A stretch of 64,000 nt of DNA from an uncultured Granulosicoccus sp. (GTDB taxonomy: Bacteria; Pseudomonadota; Gammaproteobacteria; Granulosicoccales; Granulosicoccaceae): the NCBI GenBank assembly GCA_947495035.1, contig CANLXI010000025.1, positions 1 to 64,000 of the forward strand, written 5' to 3'. The notes beneath the pieces are model-generated. The model was not told where the DNA came from, made no database searches, and saw only the letters and a list, made by a program, of their open reading frames with translations. The position numbers and the translations under genes are program-made. Numbering within the stretch: position 1 is the first letter of the stretch; every line of letters starts with the position of its first letter. Of the stretch, positions 47,423-56,474 are shown piece after piece.

Positions 47423-47590
47423 TAAACACGGGCATCCATTACATCCGCTTGGTCACAGCACTAATCCGGAGGTGGCTGGGCCAGTCCCAGTGCGCTTGTC
47501 AGGTCGGTTGGCCATCCCGTCACTGATGTCGTGCTCAAGATGAGACCTACCGACGTCGTTACAGCCGATGACATTTCCAGGAGCCCTTGA

Positions 47591-47902
47591 ATGACCGTAA
47601 GTCTCTACGCTGATCTGACATCTGCCAGCCTGTCGCAGACTCAGTCCCAATCACGCCCACTGCCACCTCCAGGTGTCGGAGGAGATAGTCCTCCCTCGCC
47701 TGCTTCTGCCGTTGACAACCCTGGCAGCGCTCTGCCACCCGAAACACGGGACTCTCTGTTCGCAGCCGTTGGGGAACTGCAGGAAGCAGGAGCTACATCC
47801 GATGAAATCAAGTCCTTTGTGGATAGCGAGCTGGAAGCCAACGGGGTTGATTTCACTGCCGGCCAGAATCGATCCGGACAACTCATCAACATCATGAGCT
47901 GA
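47591..47902 (+). CDS. Small hypothetical protein, 103 residues
   Basis: An ATG preceded by AGGAG at good spacing opens this frame. The N-terminal half is low-complexity, rich in Ser, Gln and Pro (L-S-Q-T-Q-S-Q-S-R-P-L-P-P-P). The C-terminal half is amphipathic: L-F-A-A-V-G-E-L-Q-E-A-G-A, then I-K-S-F-V-D-S-E-L-E-A-N-G-V. It has no cysteine, signal peptide or membrane helix. I do not recognise the family. It diverges from gltA. Whether it relates to the protease operon 750 bp downstream is unknown. Confidence 0.6.
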   Translation: MTVSLYADLTSASLSQTQSQSRPLPPPGVGGDSPPSPASAVDNPGSALPPETRDSLFAAVGELQEAGATSDEIKSFVDSELEANGVDFTAGQNRSGQLINIMS

Positions 47903-48651
47903 GCTGTCCGGGTTCAAGCCTGATCGAAGCTGCCCGGGCCGCCCTTGCCATGCAATGGGGCAACTGCCTGCTGACAAGGACGCAGCACCCGGGCAGCAGC
48001 TGCCCCTACCCACCAGGTAAGCCCCCTCTTTCGAACGACAGCATCACCACCGATCTGGCACATCAGGACTTCCTGACACTGCTCATGTGCACCAGGCTTT
48101 CGCGGGCTCGGCACTCAGATGCAACGAGAACAACTCCTCAGCATCCGACACGCCCCGCACGCCCCGCACGCCCCGCACGCCCCGCACGCCCCGCACGCCC
48201 CGCACGCTGCACGGCTGCACGCTGCACGGCTGCACGCTGCACGGCTGCACGTCATACGTTCAGTAGTTGCATTATCAGAGATACAGACTGACTTCCAGCG
48301 CACTTGCAGCATACTGGTCCTTGTCTGTCGGAAAGCACCCACTGCGGCGAAGAACAGTTACAGGCTACCGACAGCGCCCTGCCCTTTTGGCTGAAATGCA
48401 GGCACTATTCATGCGTTTGTATAGCGCATTGCACCCTGCCTGCCTGCACTCGACTAAAGTCAAGTGGAATTCAAAAGCCGCCTCGTCAATCCTGTTGCCA
48501 CTGCAAGCCCAGCACGGGTCTTAACAGTAACAGAGAAACTCGCAATCGGCGCCCATACTGCATGAATACCGCGCAATCTACAGGTTGCAACGACTGATTG
48601 AATGCAGGCATGTCACCGAATGGCATTCCAGTGAAAACAAGGAGAGTATTG
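47903..48651. other. 749-bp region without a supported gene, with two adjacent tandem arrays
   Basis: Short open frames here lack ribosome sites and are driven by the repeat arrays at 48151-48249. The segment 48250-48650 is spacer that should contain the promoter of the protease operon. I see no clear -35/-10 pair and no strong hairpin. Confidence 0.55.
48151..48249. repeat. 9-bp (6 copies) then 15-bp (3 copies) tandem repeats, intergenic
   Basis: CGCCCCGCA repeats six times from 48151 to 48204. It is followed without a gap by three copies of CGCTGCACGGCTGCA to 48249. Both units are perfect. The junction shares CGC...GCA ends, suggesting the second unit arose from a variant of the first. Confidence 0.95.
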
Positions 48652-50163
48652 ATGAAACGTCAACAAGCAACATCCGGACTTACCCACACGCGAAGTCGTC
48701 TGTCGGTTCTGGTAGCCGGCGTCCTGGCTGCCGCCAACGTCGCGGCGGACGATGTCGACAAGATGATTTCGAGTCTCGAGGAGACACTGCAACCGGCCAA
48801 GCCAACCAAGGCAACGCCCAGAGCGCTGGACCAGGCCGTGGCGGCAAGAGAGGGCCTTGGCTTCAGAAGTGATCGTCGCTATGTGGCACAGCTACTGGAA
48901 AACCCCGAGCGATTCAATGCGCTGGCAGGACCGTTGACCGGCGGTCATCATGCCACCCCCGAAGAAGTGGAAGCCTTGAAAATCCGACTGGTACTCCAGG
49001 AAGACGCGATAGCGCTGGCACCAGCATTGAGTGAAGATCCGGATTTTGCCGGCATCTACATCAGTACCCGAAACATCATCAACATCGGTTTTACCTTCAA
49101 CGCCGAGAAAAAAGTCGAGGAGTTGCGACAGAAAGTCCGGCTTCCGGATCGCGTGCAGGCATTCCAGGCAAAGCGTTCCATGGGCGAGCTGGAGAATGAC
49201 AAGAATCGTGTGGTCGACATGAGCGGCGAACTCACCAGCAAAGGCATCGTGGTGTCGCAGGTTGCCATCGATATCATCAGCAACCGCCTCAAGATCGGTG
49301 TCGTCAAACTCGACCCCAACAAGCTCGAGACCATACAGCAGCTGTTTGGCGATGTGGACATCGTCGACAAGCCACTCAATGAAGTGGAAAATCGCAGTGA
49401 TACGGCGACCCCCATGCGAGCCGGTGTACGCATCACCAATGCTGCCGGAGGTAGCTGTACATCGAACTGGAAAGCACAGGATCGAACCACCGGTGAAATG
49501 GTGACCATCACGGCTGGACACTGTGTTTCCGATGTCAACGGCACATTCGGTGGACCGGGTGCAGACTTCTTTCAAGGCAGCACCAGCACCGGTGCGTCTC
49601 GCCTGATCGGAACCTCGGATCAAACCACCTGGGTGTTTCCCGTCCTCAATCTGTTCACGGGTGCTCGCACAGGCTCGGGTGAAGTCGATGCGCTTCGCGC
49701 CCCGTTGGAAAGCAACATCTTTTCCATGCCTTCGCTGTATGCCTACGATAACGCCAATGCCGGTGTCTTCACCGATGCTGAACAGGCGCGCGTTGGCGCA
49801 GTGGATGGCACGGTCGTCATCGGCAGTGTGGTGTGCAGCGGAGGACAGTTCAGCCCGGGCAATCAGGTGGGCGGCAGCGGCTGGAAGAACTGCGGCTCTG
49901 TCAATGCCGTCAACGTTGCCAATGCTTTCACCCGTCAGTCAGGTTCCGCAGATGTATTCACGGTTCTGAATACCAATGAAGCAACCTACACGGCCATCGG
50001 TGGTGACAGCGGCGCCCCCACCTGGCGTATTGGCTACAACTCGACGCAGGGCTGGCATGGTATTGCCGTTGGTCATCATTCCGGCGGACCAGCCGGCGCG
50101 GAGATCTTCAATGATATCGAGCGCGTCGAGGATGCGCTCAATGTCGACGTCAGATTCTACTGA
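48652..50163 (+). CDS. Secreted trypsin-like (S1 family) serine protease with propeptide
   Basis: A 503-residue protein from the ATG at 48652, which has AAGGAG upstream. The signal peptide is L-S-V-L-V-A-G-V-L-A-A-A-N-V-A-A. Residues about 33-255 look like a long pro-region of the streptogrisin/alpha-lytic type, which usually acts as folding chaperone. The protease domain (about 258-503) has His290 in T-A-G-H-C, Asp346 in E-V-D-A-L as probable acid, and Ser453 in G-G-D-S-G-A-P. Cys269/Cys291 and Cys395/Cys414 are placed for two disulfides. It is the first gene of a tight operon with ACP, GNAT and FAAL genes (11-bp gap to the ACP). Cleavage preference is unclear. Confidence 0.85.
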   Translation: MKRQQATSGLTHTRSRLSVLVAGVLAAANVAADDVDKMISSLEETLQPAKPTKATPRALDQAVAAREGLGFRSDRRYVAQLLENPERFNALAGPLTGGHHATPEEVEALKIRLVLQEDAIALAPALSEDPDFAGIYISTRNIINIGFTFNAEKKVEELRQKVRLPDRVQAFQAKRSMGELENDKNRVVDMSGELTSKGIVVSQVAIDIISNRLKIGVVKLDPNKLETIQQLFGDVDIVDKPLNEVENRSDTATPMRAGVRITNAAGGSCTSNWKAQDRTTGEMVTITAGHCVSDVNGTFGGPGADFFQGSTSTGASRLIGTSDQTTWVFPVLNLFTGARTGSGEVDALRAPLESNIFSMPSLYAYDNANAGVFTDAEQARVGAVDGTVVIGSVVCSGGQFSPGNQVGGSGWKNCGSVNAVNVANAFTRQSGSADVFTVLNTNEATYTAIGGDSGAPTWRIGYNSTQGWHGIAVGHHSGGPAGAEIFNDIERVEDALNVDVRFY

Positions 50164-50174
50164 GAGACTCTGCC

Positions 50175-50465
50175 ATGACACCGAATCAGACCATCAATGC
50201 CATCGAGTCGCTGGACAGCTTCTGCGCCAGAATCTCACAGGCAATCTCGAGTGACGGGTTCGATGTCAGAGTTCAACCCGGCGATCATCTGGTTGATGAC
50301 GCCGGGGCGGATTCTCTGACCGTGCTCAGGTACGTGTCCCATCTGCAAGCCTCAGGGCTGCCAATCGACCTGAACGAATTCGATACCACATTGCTTGACA
50401 CTCGCGTCGCCTATCAGAAGTGGTTACAGAACGTCGCTGTGAACAATCAGGGAGAACGAACATGA
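50175..50465 (+). CDS. Acyl carrier protein
   Basis: A 96-residue carrier protein. The phosphopantetheine attachment serine is Ser47 in G-A-D-S-L-T-V, preceded by acidic residues as in most ACPs. A further helix reads L-R-Y-V-S-H-L-Q. It lies between the protease and a GNAT gene and overlaps the latter by 4 bp (ATGA). With the FAAL downstream it is the expected acceptor of an activated fatty acid. It is distinct in sequence from AcpP of fatty acid synthesis. Confidence 0.82.
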   Translation: MTPNQTINAIESLDSFCARISQAISSDGFDVRVQPGDHLVDDAGADSLTVLRYVSHLQASGLPIDLNEFDTTLLDTRVAYQKWLQNVAVNNQGERT

Positions 50466-51094
50466 CCGGACAAGCACCGAACCTTCACCTGGCTTCCAGC
50501 AAGAATCACACGGTACAACTGGACAATGATCCGCAGGGCGTCATTCTGCAGGGAAAATACGCACGGCTACGGCCACTTGCCCAGAATGACTACGGGTATT
50601 TCTACAATCTGAGCCTGTCAGCCGAGAACAACGCACGCTGGCGCTACCGGGGTACCACCCCCAGTCCGGAGCGTTTCGTCACGGATCTGTGGAATGGCGT
50701 ACAGGCTCAGTTCGTCATTGAAACTCCTGAGCCGCGACAACGCGCCGGTCTGGTCGTGGCCTACAATGCCGATATGGCCAATGGCACTGTCTATCTGGCT
50801 GCCCTGGTCGACAATGACTATCACCGCAAGGTGTGGCCGATGGAAGGCATACTGCTGTTCGTTGACTATCTGCTGCAGAACTGGAACTTTCGCAAGGTCT
50901 ACGCCGAGACACCAGAGTTCTGTGCAGCACAGTTTTCCTCGGGTGCAGGTACCTACTTCGAGGAAGAGGGCCGCTTGACGCAGCACCAGTTCTTTCAGGG
51001 AAAATACTGGGATTACATCACCTACGCCCTGACCCGGGAGCGATGGGAGACCCATGGCAAGGCAGCACTGCATCGTTTTTCGGAAATGAGCTAG
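50462..51094 (+). CDS. GNAT-family acyl/acetyltransferase in FAAL operon
   Basis: A 210-residue GNAT-fold protein from the ATG at 50462, overlapping the ACP stop. Family features are L-R-P-L-A-Q-N-D-Y near residue 38, a W-R-Y-R-G-T motif, and the region V-D-N-D-Y-H-R-K-V-W-P-M-E-G-I-L-L. The cofactor-loop sequence is atypical: there is no clear R/Q-x-x-G-x-G/A signature. This fits an enzyme that may take acyl groups from ACP rather than acetyl-CoA, but that is inference. The FAAL gene follows in 9 bp. Confidence 0.75.
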   Translation: MTGQAPNLHLASSKNHTVQLDNDPQGVILQGKYARLRPLAQNDYGYFYNLSLSAENNARWRYRGTTPSPERFVTDLWNGVQAQFVIETPEPRQRAGLVVAYNADMANGTVYLAALVDNDYHRKVWPMEGILLFVDYLLQNWNFRKVYAETPEFCAAQFSSGAGTYFEEEGRLTQHQFFQGKYWDYITYALTRERWETHGKAALHRFSEMS

Positions 51095-51103
51095 GAGATG
51101 CCG

Positions 51104-52750
51104 ATGGATACCCTGGCCGATGCCATCGACGCCCTGTGCGAAGCCGAACGCGGATTCCATTTCACCTCACGTTCGCAGCCAGATTCGACGATCAGCCACC
51201 TGGCGCTGCGCTCGGATGTCAGACGTCTTGCTCGCAAACTTCGCTTGCCGGAAGATGCACCAGGTGACAGACTTGTCATTGCCGTACCGGACCAGAGAAC
51301 CTTCCTGCTACTGTTCCTGGCAGTGATTCGTGCGGGTCTGGTGGCTGTACCGGTGCCTCCGCCTGGCCTGACGGCAGATCTGACGGCCTACAGTACCGAC
51401 ATTGAACGCATACGCAGAGTCTGCGGCGCCAGACGCATACTGACCACAGATTCCCTGCACCAGCGTCTGCAGGCCAACCACCCACCGGGAAGCCTTGTCC
51501 CCTGGTCGGAGCTACAGGCCGGTGAAGAAACCGGGGAACTGGGCAGACCAACCACCTCCAGTACGGCACTGATCCAGTTCACCTCTGGCAGTACCGGCTC
51601 TCCGAAGGGGGTCGAGCTGACTCATGGCAACGTCATCAGCAATGCACGGGCCATCGAGCAGGCACTGGCGATCGATCCAGTGCATGATCGTGGCTTGAGC
51701 TGGCTGCCCTTTCATCATGACATGGGCTTGATGGGGTTTCTGATCGCCCCCGTGCTGATTCAGGCATCCACCTGGTATCTGCCTCCCATGGAATTCGCAA
51801 GGCAACCGCGACGCTGGCTGGAGTTGATGAGTCAGACTGAAGCGACGATCTCCTATGCACCCAACTTCGCCTATGAGATGGCGGCGAGATCTGTGAAGAA
51901 AGCGCAATGCCGGGACTGGAACCTGTCTGCATGGCGAGTGGCCGGGTGTGGGGGCGAACCTGTCTTGCCGGAGGTGCTGGAACATTTTGCGCGACAACTG
52001 GAACCGGCAGGCTTCAACAGGAAGGCCTTTGTACCAAGCTATGGATTGGCCGAGGCCACCGTGGCAGTTGCCATATCAGCGCCACAGCGTGGAGTCATTC
52101 TGCAGCGCGCCCGTTCTGCCAATGGTGACGGCACCACGGCGGTTTCCTCGGGACGAGCGATCAAGGATACCGCTATCCGTATCGTCTCCTCCGACAACAC
52201 CGAGCTGGCGGATGGCAAGGAGGGCGATATACAGGTGAGAGGACCAGGCGTTGCCCGACGCCTCTGGTGTGAAGACGGTCCACAGCCATCAACCCGTCAC
52301 GATGGTTGGCTGAGCACCGGAGACAATGGATTCCTGTATCAGGGAGAGCTGCATGTCACAGGGAGAAACAAGGAAACCATCGTGATCAACGGTCGAAACT
52401 ACCATGCACATGACATTGAGGAGTGCGTGCAAGATCTGGAGGGAATACGTCGTGGTGGAATCGTCGCCTTTGGCAGACCGCAGGACGGCAGCGAGCAACT
52501 CGTGCTGGTTGCAGAAAACCGATCGGTGCTTGCCATGGACACGATTCAACACCAGCTACGAGCAGCGATACGCCAACGACTTGGACTGGCAGTTGCTGAT
52601 ATCGTCATCGTCGAGCGTGGCATCATATCCAGAACCACCAGCGGCAAGATCAGGCGTCATGCGCTCAAACAGGCCTATCTCGCCGGCGAATTTACACGAT
52701 TGTCATCAGACTCTCTGGAATCCGCCAGACCCGCTGTTGCCTGTACCTGA
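51104..52750 (+). CDS. Fatty acyl-AMP ligase (FAAL)
   Basis: Activates a fatty acid as acyl-AMP and delivers it to a carrier protein. From the ATG at 51104 (AGGAG 7 bp upstream) it is 548 residues. The ATP loop is F-T-S-G-S-T-G-S-P-K-G-V. The FAAL-type W-L-P-F-H-H-D-M-G-L-M-G motif, Y-G-L-A-E-A-T and S-T-G-D-N-G-F are present. The catalytic-lysine region near the C-terminus reads R-T-T-S-G-K-I-R-R. No condensation, ketosynthase or thioesterase domain is fused. It is the last gene of the protease-ACP-GNAT-FAAL operon. Confidence 0.9.
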   Translation: MDTLADAIDALCEAERGFHFTSRSQPDSTISHLALRSDVRRLARKLRLPEDAPGDRLVIAVPDQRTFLLLFLAVIRAGLVAVPVPPPGLTADLTAYSTDIERIRRVCGARRILTTDSLHQRLQANHPPGSLVPWSELQAGEETGELGRPTTSSTALIQFTSGSTGSPKGVELTHGNVISNARAIEQALAIDPVHDRGLSWLPFHHDMGLMGFLIAPVLIQASTWYLPPMEFARQPRRWLELMSQTEATISYAPNFAYEMAARSVKKAQCRDWNLSAWRVAGCGGEPVLPEVLEHFARQLEPAGFNRKAFVPSYGLAEATVAVAISAPQRGVILQRARSANGDGTTAVSSGRAIKDTAIRIVSSDNTELADGKEGDIQVRGPGVARRLWCEDGPQPSTRHDGWLSTGDNGFLYQGELHVTGRNKETIVINGRNYHAHDIEECVQDLEGIRRGGIVAFGRPQDGSEQLVLVAENRSVLAMDTIQHQLRAAIRQRLGLAVADIVIVERGIISRTTSGKIRRHALKQAYLAGEFTRLSSDSLESARPAVACT

Positions 52751-52805
52751 AGTGTCGTTTTACTGCGCGCGCAGGCCTGTCTGACACAGTGTTCATCAAC
52801 TATTA

Positions 52806-52834
52806 TTGACCATTGATAATAGGCTTTGTAATAT
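52806..52834 (+). promoter_or_regulatory. Likely sigma70 promoter of the hybrid kinase gene
   Basis: TTGACC (52806-52811) and TAATAT (52829-52834) are separated by exactly 17 bp, in the only AT-rich part of the 123-bp spacer before the kinase. A 7-bp inverted repeat CTATTAT/ATAATAG overlaps the -35 box, a possible operator. This supports separate transcription of the kinase from the FAAL operon. Confidence 0.5.
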
Positions 52835-52873
52835 CGAATAAAGTCGGCCTGATGCCGTCTGTCATGGCCTCTC

Positions 52874-55800
52874 ATGGTGCATGTGGTGGTCGTCGGATCA
52901 CTTGGGATGCTGCGCACCGTGTGTAGTCACGCTGTATTGAAACGACAGGGATCAACCTTGGATCACGATAAACGCGAGCGACAGCCCGGCTTTCTCCGGG
53001 GAGGCGGCGAAATGGGCTCGCGCATGCGATCGCTCGACTGGAGCCTTACCCCACTGGGTGATGCTCATGACTGGCCTGTGCCTCTGCAGATCACCTTGCG
53101 CACCATGCTGACCACCCGCCACCCGATGTTCATTTTCTGGGGCCCCGAGCACTATTGTTTCTACAACGATGCCTACTCTGAATGTATCGGTCCGGAAAAA
53201 CACCCCTCGATACTCGGTAGCCCGGGGCGCGAGTCCTGGAAGGAGATCTGGCCGATCATCGGCCCACAGATCGAACAGGTCATGGCCGGTGGTGAATCCA
53301 CCTGGCATGAAAATCAACTTGTACCGATCATCCGCTACGGTCGACTCGAAGAGGTGTACTGGACCTACAGTTACGGCCCCGTCTACGATCCTGATTCGCC
53401 ATTCAAGGTAGGCGGAGTACTGGTTGTCTGCACCGAGACCACGCAGCAGGTTCGGGCCCAACAGGAACTGCAACAGGCCGATGCGCGCTGGCGCACCCTG
53501 TTCGAGCAGGCCCCCGGCTTCATCTGCGTACTGGAAGGACCCGATCACCGCTTCACCTACGCCAACACGCGCTTTCGTGAGGTGGTGCATCGAAAGGTGG
53601 CAGTGGGCGACACTGTTGGCGAACTGTTCCCCGATCTGCGGGACCAAGGCTTCAAGGAACTGCTCGACGAGGTCTATCAGTCCGGCGAGGCCTATGTGGC
53701 AGCGTCAGCCCCCATCGACCTTGCCGTCGACGCTACCGGCAAGACTGAAAGACGTTATCTGGATTTCGTGTACCAGCCCATTCGCGATGTTGCCGGCAGA
53801 GTAACCGGTATCTTCGTCGAGGGCGCTGATGTGAGCGAGCGTGTCAATCAGGAGCGCCTGATTCGTCTGAGTCAGGAGCGCCTGAACCTGGCGATAGAGG
53901 CAGCTGGTCTGGCCCTGATTCATGTCGACCTGGAAAAGAACCAGATCATGTACTCGAATGAATTTCGGGCACTGGTCGGCTGGGAGGACGAACCCGAACC
54001 TTCCTGTGACCAGGTACCCGACCTGTTTCATCCGGACGATCAACAGCGACTCAGAGCACTCTATCAGCAAGCGATTCAGGACGATGGCAGCATCCGTATC
54101 GACACCACCGCCAGGCTCCTGTGTCGCAATGGTGTCTGTCGCTGGGTAAGATTGCAAAGCCGAACCATCGTGACCAGGCAGGGAACGACATCGGTCCCCT
54201 CCGAGTTCATCGGCACTTTCACCGACATTTCAGCGGAACGCGAAGTGCAGGAGGCCTTGCACGAAGCACGACGTCAGGCAGAAGTCGCAAACGAGACAAA
54301 GAGTGCTTTCCTTGCCCACATGAGTCACGAGATTCGCACGCCGATGAGTGCTGTGCTGGGTTATGCCGATCTGCTGGCCATGCGAACCGATGATGCAGAA
54401 CAAACAGAATACCTGCACATCATCAAGCGCAATGGTCAGTTTCTGCTGGACATCATCAACGACATTCTCGATATTTCGAAGATAGAATCCGGCAAACTCG
54501 ACATCCAGCAGATCGACTTCTCCATCCAGGAGTTCATCGATGATGTTCGCTCGATGATGGCGGTACGCGCATCCGAAAAAGGCATCGACTTCGAAGTGAT
54601 TTTTCTGAGTGCCGTCCCCGGAGTCATCCGAAGTGATCCGCAACGACTCAAACAGATTCTGGTGAATCTGATCGGCAATGCAATCAAGTTTACCGAAACC
54701 GGTTCTGTTCAACTGTCGGTGCGATTCATTCGCGGCACGAACTCGCAATTGAAATGCGCCATCGTGGATACCGGTACCGGCATGTCCAGTGAACAACTGG
54801 GCCGTCTGTTTCAGCCCTTCAGTCAGGGAGATGGATCAATCAATCAGCAATTCGGAGGCACCGGTCTGGGTCTTGCCATCAGTCAGCGACTGGCGGCCTA
54901 TCTGGGCGGCAAGATCACCGTCGAGAGTACACCTGGCAAAGGCAGCTGTTTTTCCTTTTCGATCGATTGCGATATTCTGGAAGAAAGGCCTTCGGTGGAA
55001 GCGAGTCCTGGAAGTACAGAGCAGAGCAAGCCTGTCGGACCGGTTTCACTGCGGCAGGGGGCACGGGTTCTGGTGGTTGACGATCACGTCGATATTCGTC
55101 AGCTGATCGCACAATACCTGCAGGATGCCGGTGCCAGCGTGGTGACCAGTCAGGACGGTGTCGAGGCAATCAACCACATAGAAAGGATCATGAGCGGAAC
55201 GGAACCCGCTGTCGATCTCGTTCTGCTGGACATGCACATGCCACGACTCGATGGCTACCAGTGTGCACAGCGACTACGCGCACTGGGGTTCGACAAGCCA
55301 ATCATCGCACTGACCGCCAACGTCATGCCGAACGACGTGAAGCGCTGTATCGACAGCGGCTGCTGTGCCTTCCTGAGCAAACCCATCGACGCTCAGTCCA
55401 TTCTTGACGCCGTCGCCCCTTTCCTGCCCGTTGCAGAGGCCGTGGCCCCCTCTGACTTGACGGTAGTACCTGAGAACATTCAGCCCGAGACAGAGTCAAC
55501 TGTCGCAATGTCATCCGCAGCAACTCGGGTATTGGTGGTGGATGACGCTTCCGATCTGACCCGTCTCTATCAGCGACTGCTCAATCAGAAGGGCTTTGAC
55601 ACGTCAACCGCCGGCGATGGCAAGACCGCTTTGCAACTGGCAAAAACGACTCGTCCGGAAATCGTGATGCTGGACATCAACCTGCCGGACATGAGCGGAC
55701 TCGATCTGATAAAAGCCATGAAGTCGGTGCCCGGCCTGCAGCATTCTCGCTATATCGCCCTTTCCGGCCACGCGGCATCCGCAGACGAGCGTGCCTCAAT

Positions 55801-55897
55801 GGCTGCAGGATTCGATCATCATCTGGTCAAACCGGTTTCGCTGGGTGATCTGCTGAGAGTGATCGGCCAGACGGACCCTATCATTAGCGAAGCCTGA
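52874..55897 (+). CDS. Hybrid histidine kinase with PAS domains and two receiver domains
   Basis: A 1007-residue soluble kinase. The N-terminus contains the family phrase G-E-M-G-S-R-M-R-S-L-D-W-S and three PAS-like segments (about 75-190, 200-320, 330-455). The HisKA domain has F-L-A-H-M-S-H-E-I-R-T-P with phosphoacceptor His485. The ATPase domain has D-T-G-T-G-M-S and G-T-G-L-G-L-A-I-S. Two receiver domains follow with Asp786 (V-L-L-D-M-H-M-P) and Asp934 (V-M-L-D-I-N-L-P). There is no output domain or transmembrane helix. Starts downstream of 52874 (for example 52907) are possible. Signalling input and partners are unknown. Confidence 0.9.
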   Translation: MVHVVVVGSLGMLRTVCSHAVLKRQGSTLDHDKRERQPGFLRGGGEMGSRMRSLDWSLTPLGDAHDWPVPLQITLRTMLTTRHPMFIFWGPEHYCFYNDAYSECIGPEKHPSILGSPGRESWKEIWPIIGPQIEQVMAGGESTWHENQLVPIIRYGRLEEVYWTYSYGPVYDPDSPFKVGGVLVVCTETTQQVRAQQELQQADARWRTLFEQAPGFICVLEGPDHRFTYANTRFREVVHRKVAVGDTVGELFPDLRDQGFKELLDEVYQSGEAYVAASAPIDLAVDATGKTERRYLDFVYQPIRDVAGRVTGIFVEGADVSERVNQERLIRLSQERLNLAIEAAGLALIHVDLEKNQIMYSNEFRALVGWEDEPEPSCDQVPDLFHPDDQQRLRALYQQAIQDDGSIRIDTTARLLCRNGVCRWVRLQSRTIVTRQGTTSVPSEFIGTFTDISAEREVQEALHEARRQAEVANETKSAFLAHMSHEIRTPMSAVLGYADLLAMRTDDAEQTEYLHIIKRNGQFLLDIINDILDISKIESGKLDIQQIDFSIQEFIDDVRSMMAVRASEKGIDFEVIFLSAVPGVIRSDPQRLKQILVNLIGNAIKFTETGSVQLSVRFIRGTNSQLKCAIVDTGTGMSSEQLGRLFQPFSQGDGSINQQFGGTGLGLAISQRLAAYLGGKITVESTPGKGSCFSFSIDCDILEERPSVEASPGSTEQSKPVGPVSLRQGARVLVVDDHVDIRQLIAQYLQDAGASVVTSQDGVEAINHIERIMSGTEPAVDLVLLDMHMPRLDGYQCAQRLRALGFDKPIIALTANVMPNDVKRCIDSGCCAFLSKPIDAQSILDAVAPFLPVAEAVAPSDLTVVPENIQPETESTVAMSSAATRVLVVDDASDLTRLYQRLLNQKGFDTSTAGDGKTALQLAKTTRPEIVMLDINLPDMSGLDLIKAMKSVPGLQHSRYIALSGHAASADERASMAAGFDHHLVKPVSLGDLLRVIGQTDPIISEA

Positions 55898-55942
55898 AGC
55901 GGAAAAAAAGCCCGCTATGCCACATCAATATGTGCGACCCAG

Positions 55943-56245
55943 TCAGTCCTCCCAGCGATAGCCATTGTCCGGTTCAGGTGTCTCGTCAGGAGACACCTCG
56001 GATTTCCTGCCTCCCCGCTTTTCCCAGTAATCATCGTTCGGATAGGCACTTTCACTGTGCTTGCCCTGATCCTTTTCATCATCCGGGTGCTCATTCTCGG
56101 CACTCTTGATGTCGGATCTGCCGGACTTGGCTGTTCCATCCACGCTGTTCGCGTTATCGGCGTTATCGGCGTTGTCGGCGTTGTCGGCGTTGTCCGTCAA
56201 TCTGCTGCGCTTGTCATCTCGAGCCTTGTTGTCAGGAATACTCAT
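55943..56245 (-). CDS. Small acidic repeat-containing hypothetical protein
   Basis: About 100 residues from the ATG at 56245, which has an AAGAGG ribosome site; an ATG three codons upstream is possible. Residues about 17-31 are perfect Asn-Ala-Asp repeats from 9-bp DNA units. The rest is highly charged, with a Y-W-E-K-R-G-G-R-K-S cluster and a C-terminal Y-R-W-E-D. It has no signal peptide and is probably disordered. I do not recognise a family. It converges with the hybrid kinase. Confidence 0.5.
   Translation of the reverse strand: MSIPDNKARDDKRSRLTDNADNADNADNADNANSVDGTAKSGRSDIKSAENEHPDDEKDQGKHSESAYPNDDYWEKRGGRKSEVSPDETPEPDNGYRWED
56151..56194. repeat. 9-bp tandem repeat, 5 copies, coding
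   Basis: GCGTTATCG (two copies) followed by GCGTTGTCG (nearly three). On the minus strand it encodes Asn-Ala-Asp repeats in the small acidic protein. The unit is a multiple of three. Confidence 0.9.
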
Positions 56246-56343
56246 CGTCTTCATGCCTCTTGCGTCGACGTCAAACTATCCTGATTCGATGGCAACCACT
56301 CCAGAATCTGACATTTCTGCAGATATTACAATCCAACGTTTCA

Positions 56344-56459
56344 CCCAACCGCACTACCCAACCGCACTACCCAACCGCACTACCCAACCGCACTACCCAA
56401 CCGCACTACCCAACCGCACTACCCAACTGCACTACCTGTCTGCACTACCCGTTCGCACG
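56344..56459. repeat. 13-bp tandem repeat, 9 copies, intergenic
   Basis: CCCAACCGCACTA repeats perfectly six times (56344-56421), followed by three increasingly diverged copies. It ends 15 bp before the stop of the PLD-like gene, thus in its 3' untranslated region. The 13-bp unit is not a multiple of three, in keeping with a non-coding place. Confidence 0.95.
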
Positions 56460-56474
56460 ACGCCCCCTGCTCCC

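Noticed and set aside
47353-47439. Upstream extension of gltA through the palindrome
   Set aside because: Family homology begins at 47352 and the extension reads through a probable operator.
56344-56459. Short direct repeats as a CRISPR or replication iterons
   Set aside because: 13-bp units are contiguous, decay at one side and lie in a 3' untranslated region; no origin genes or DnaA boxes nearby.
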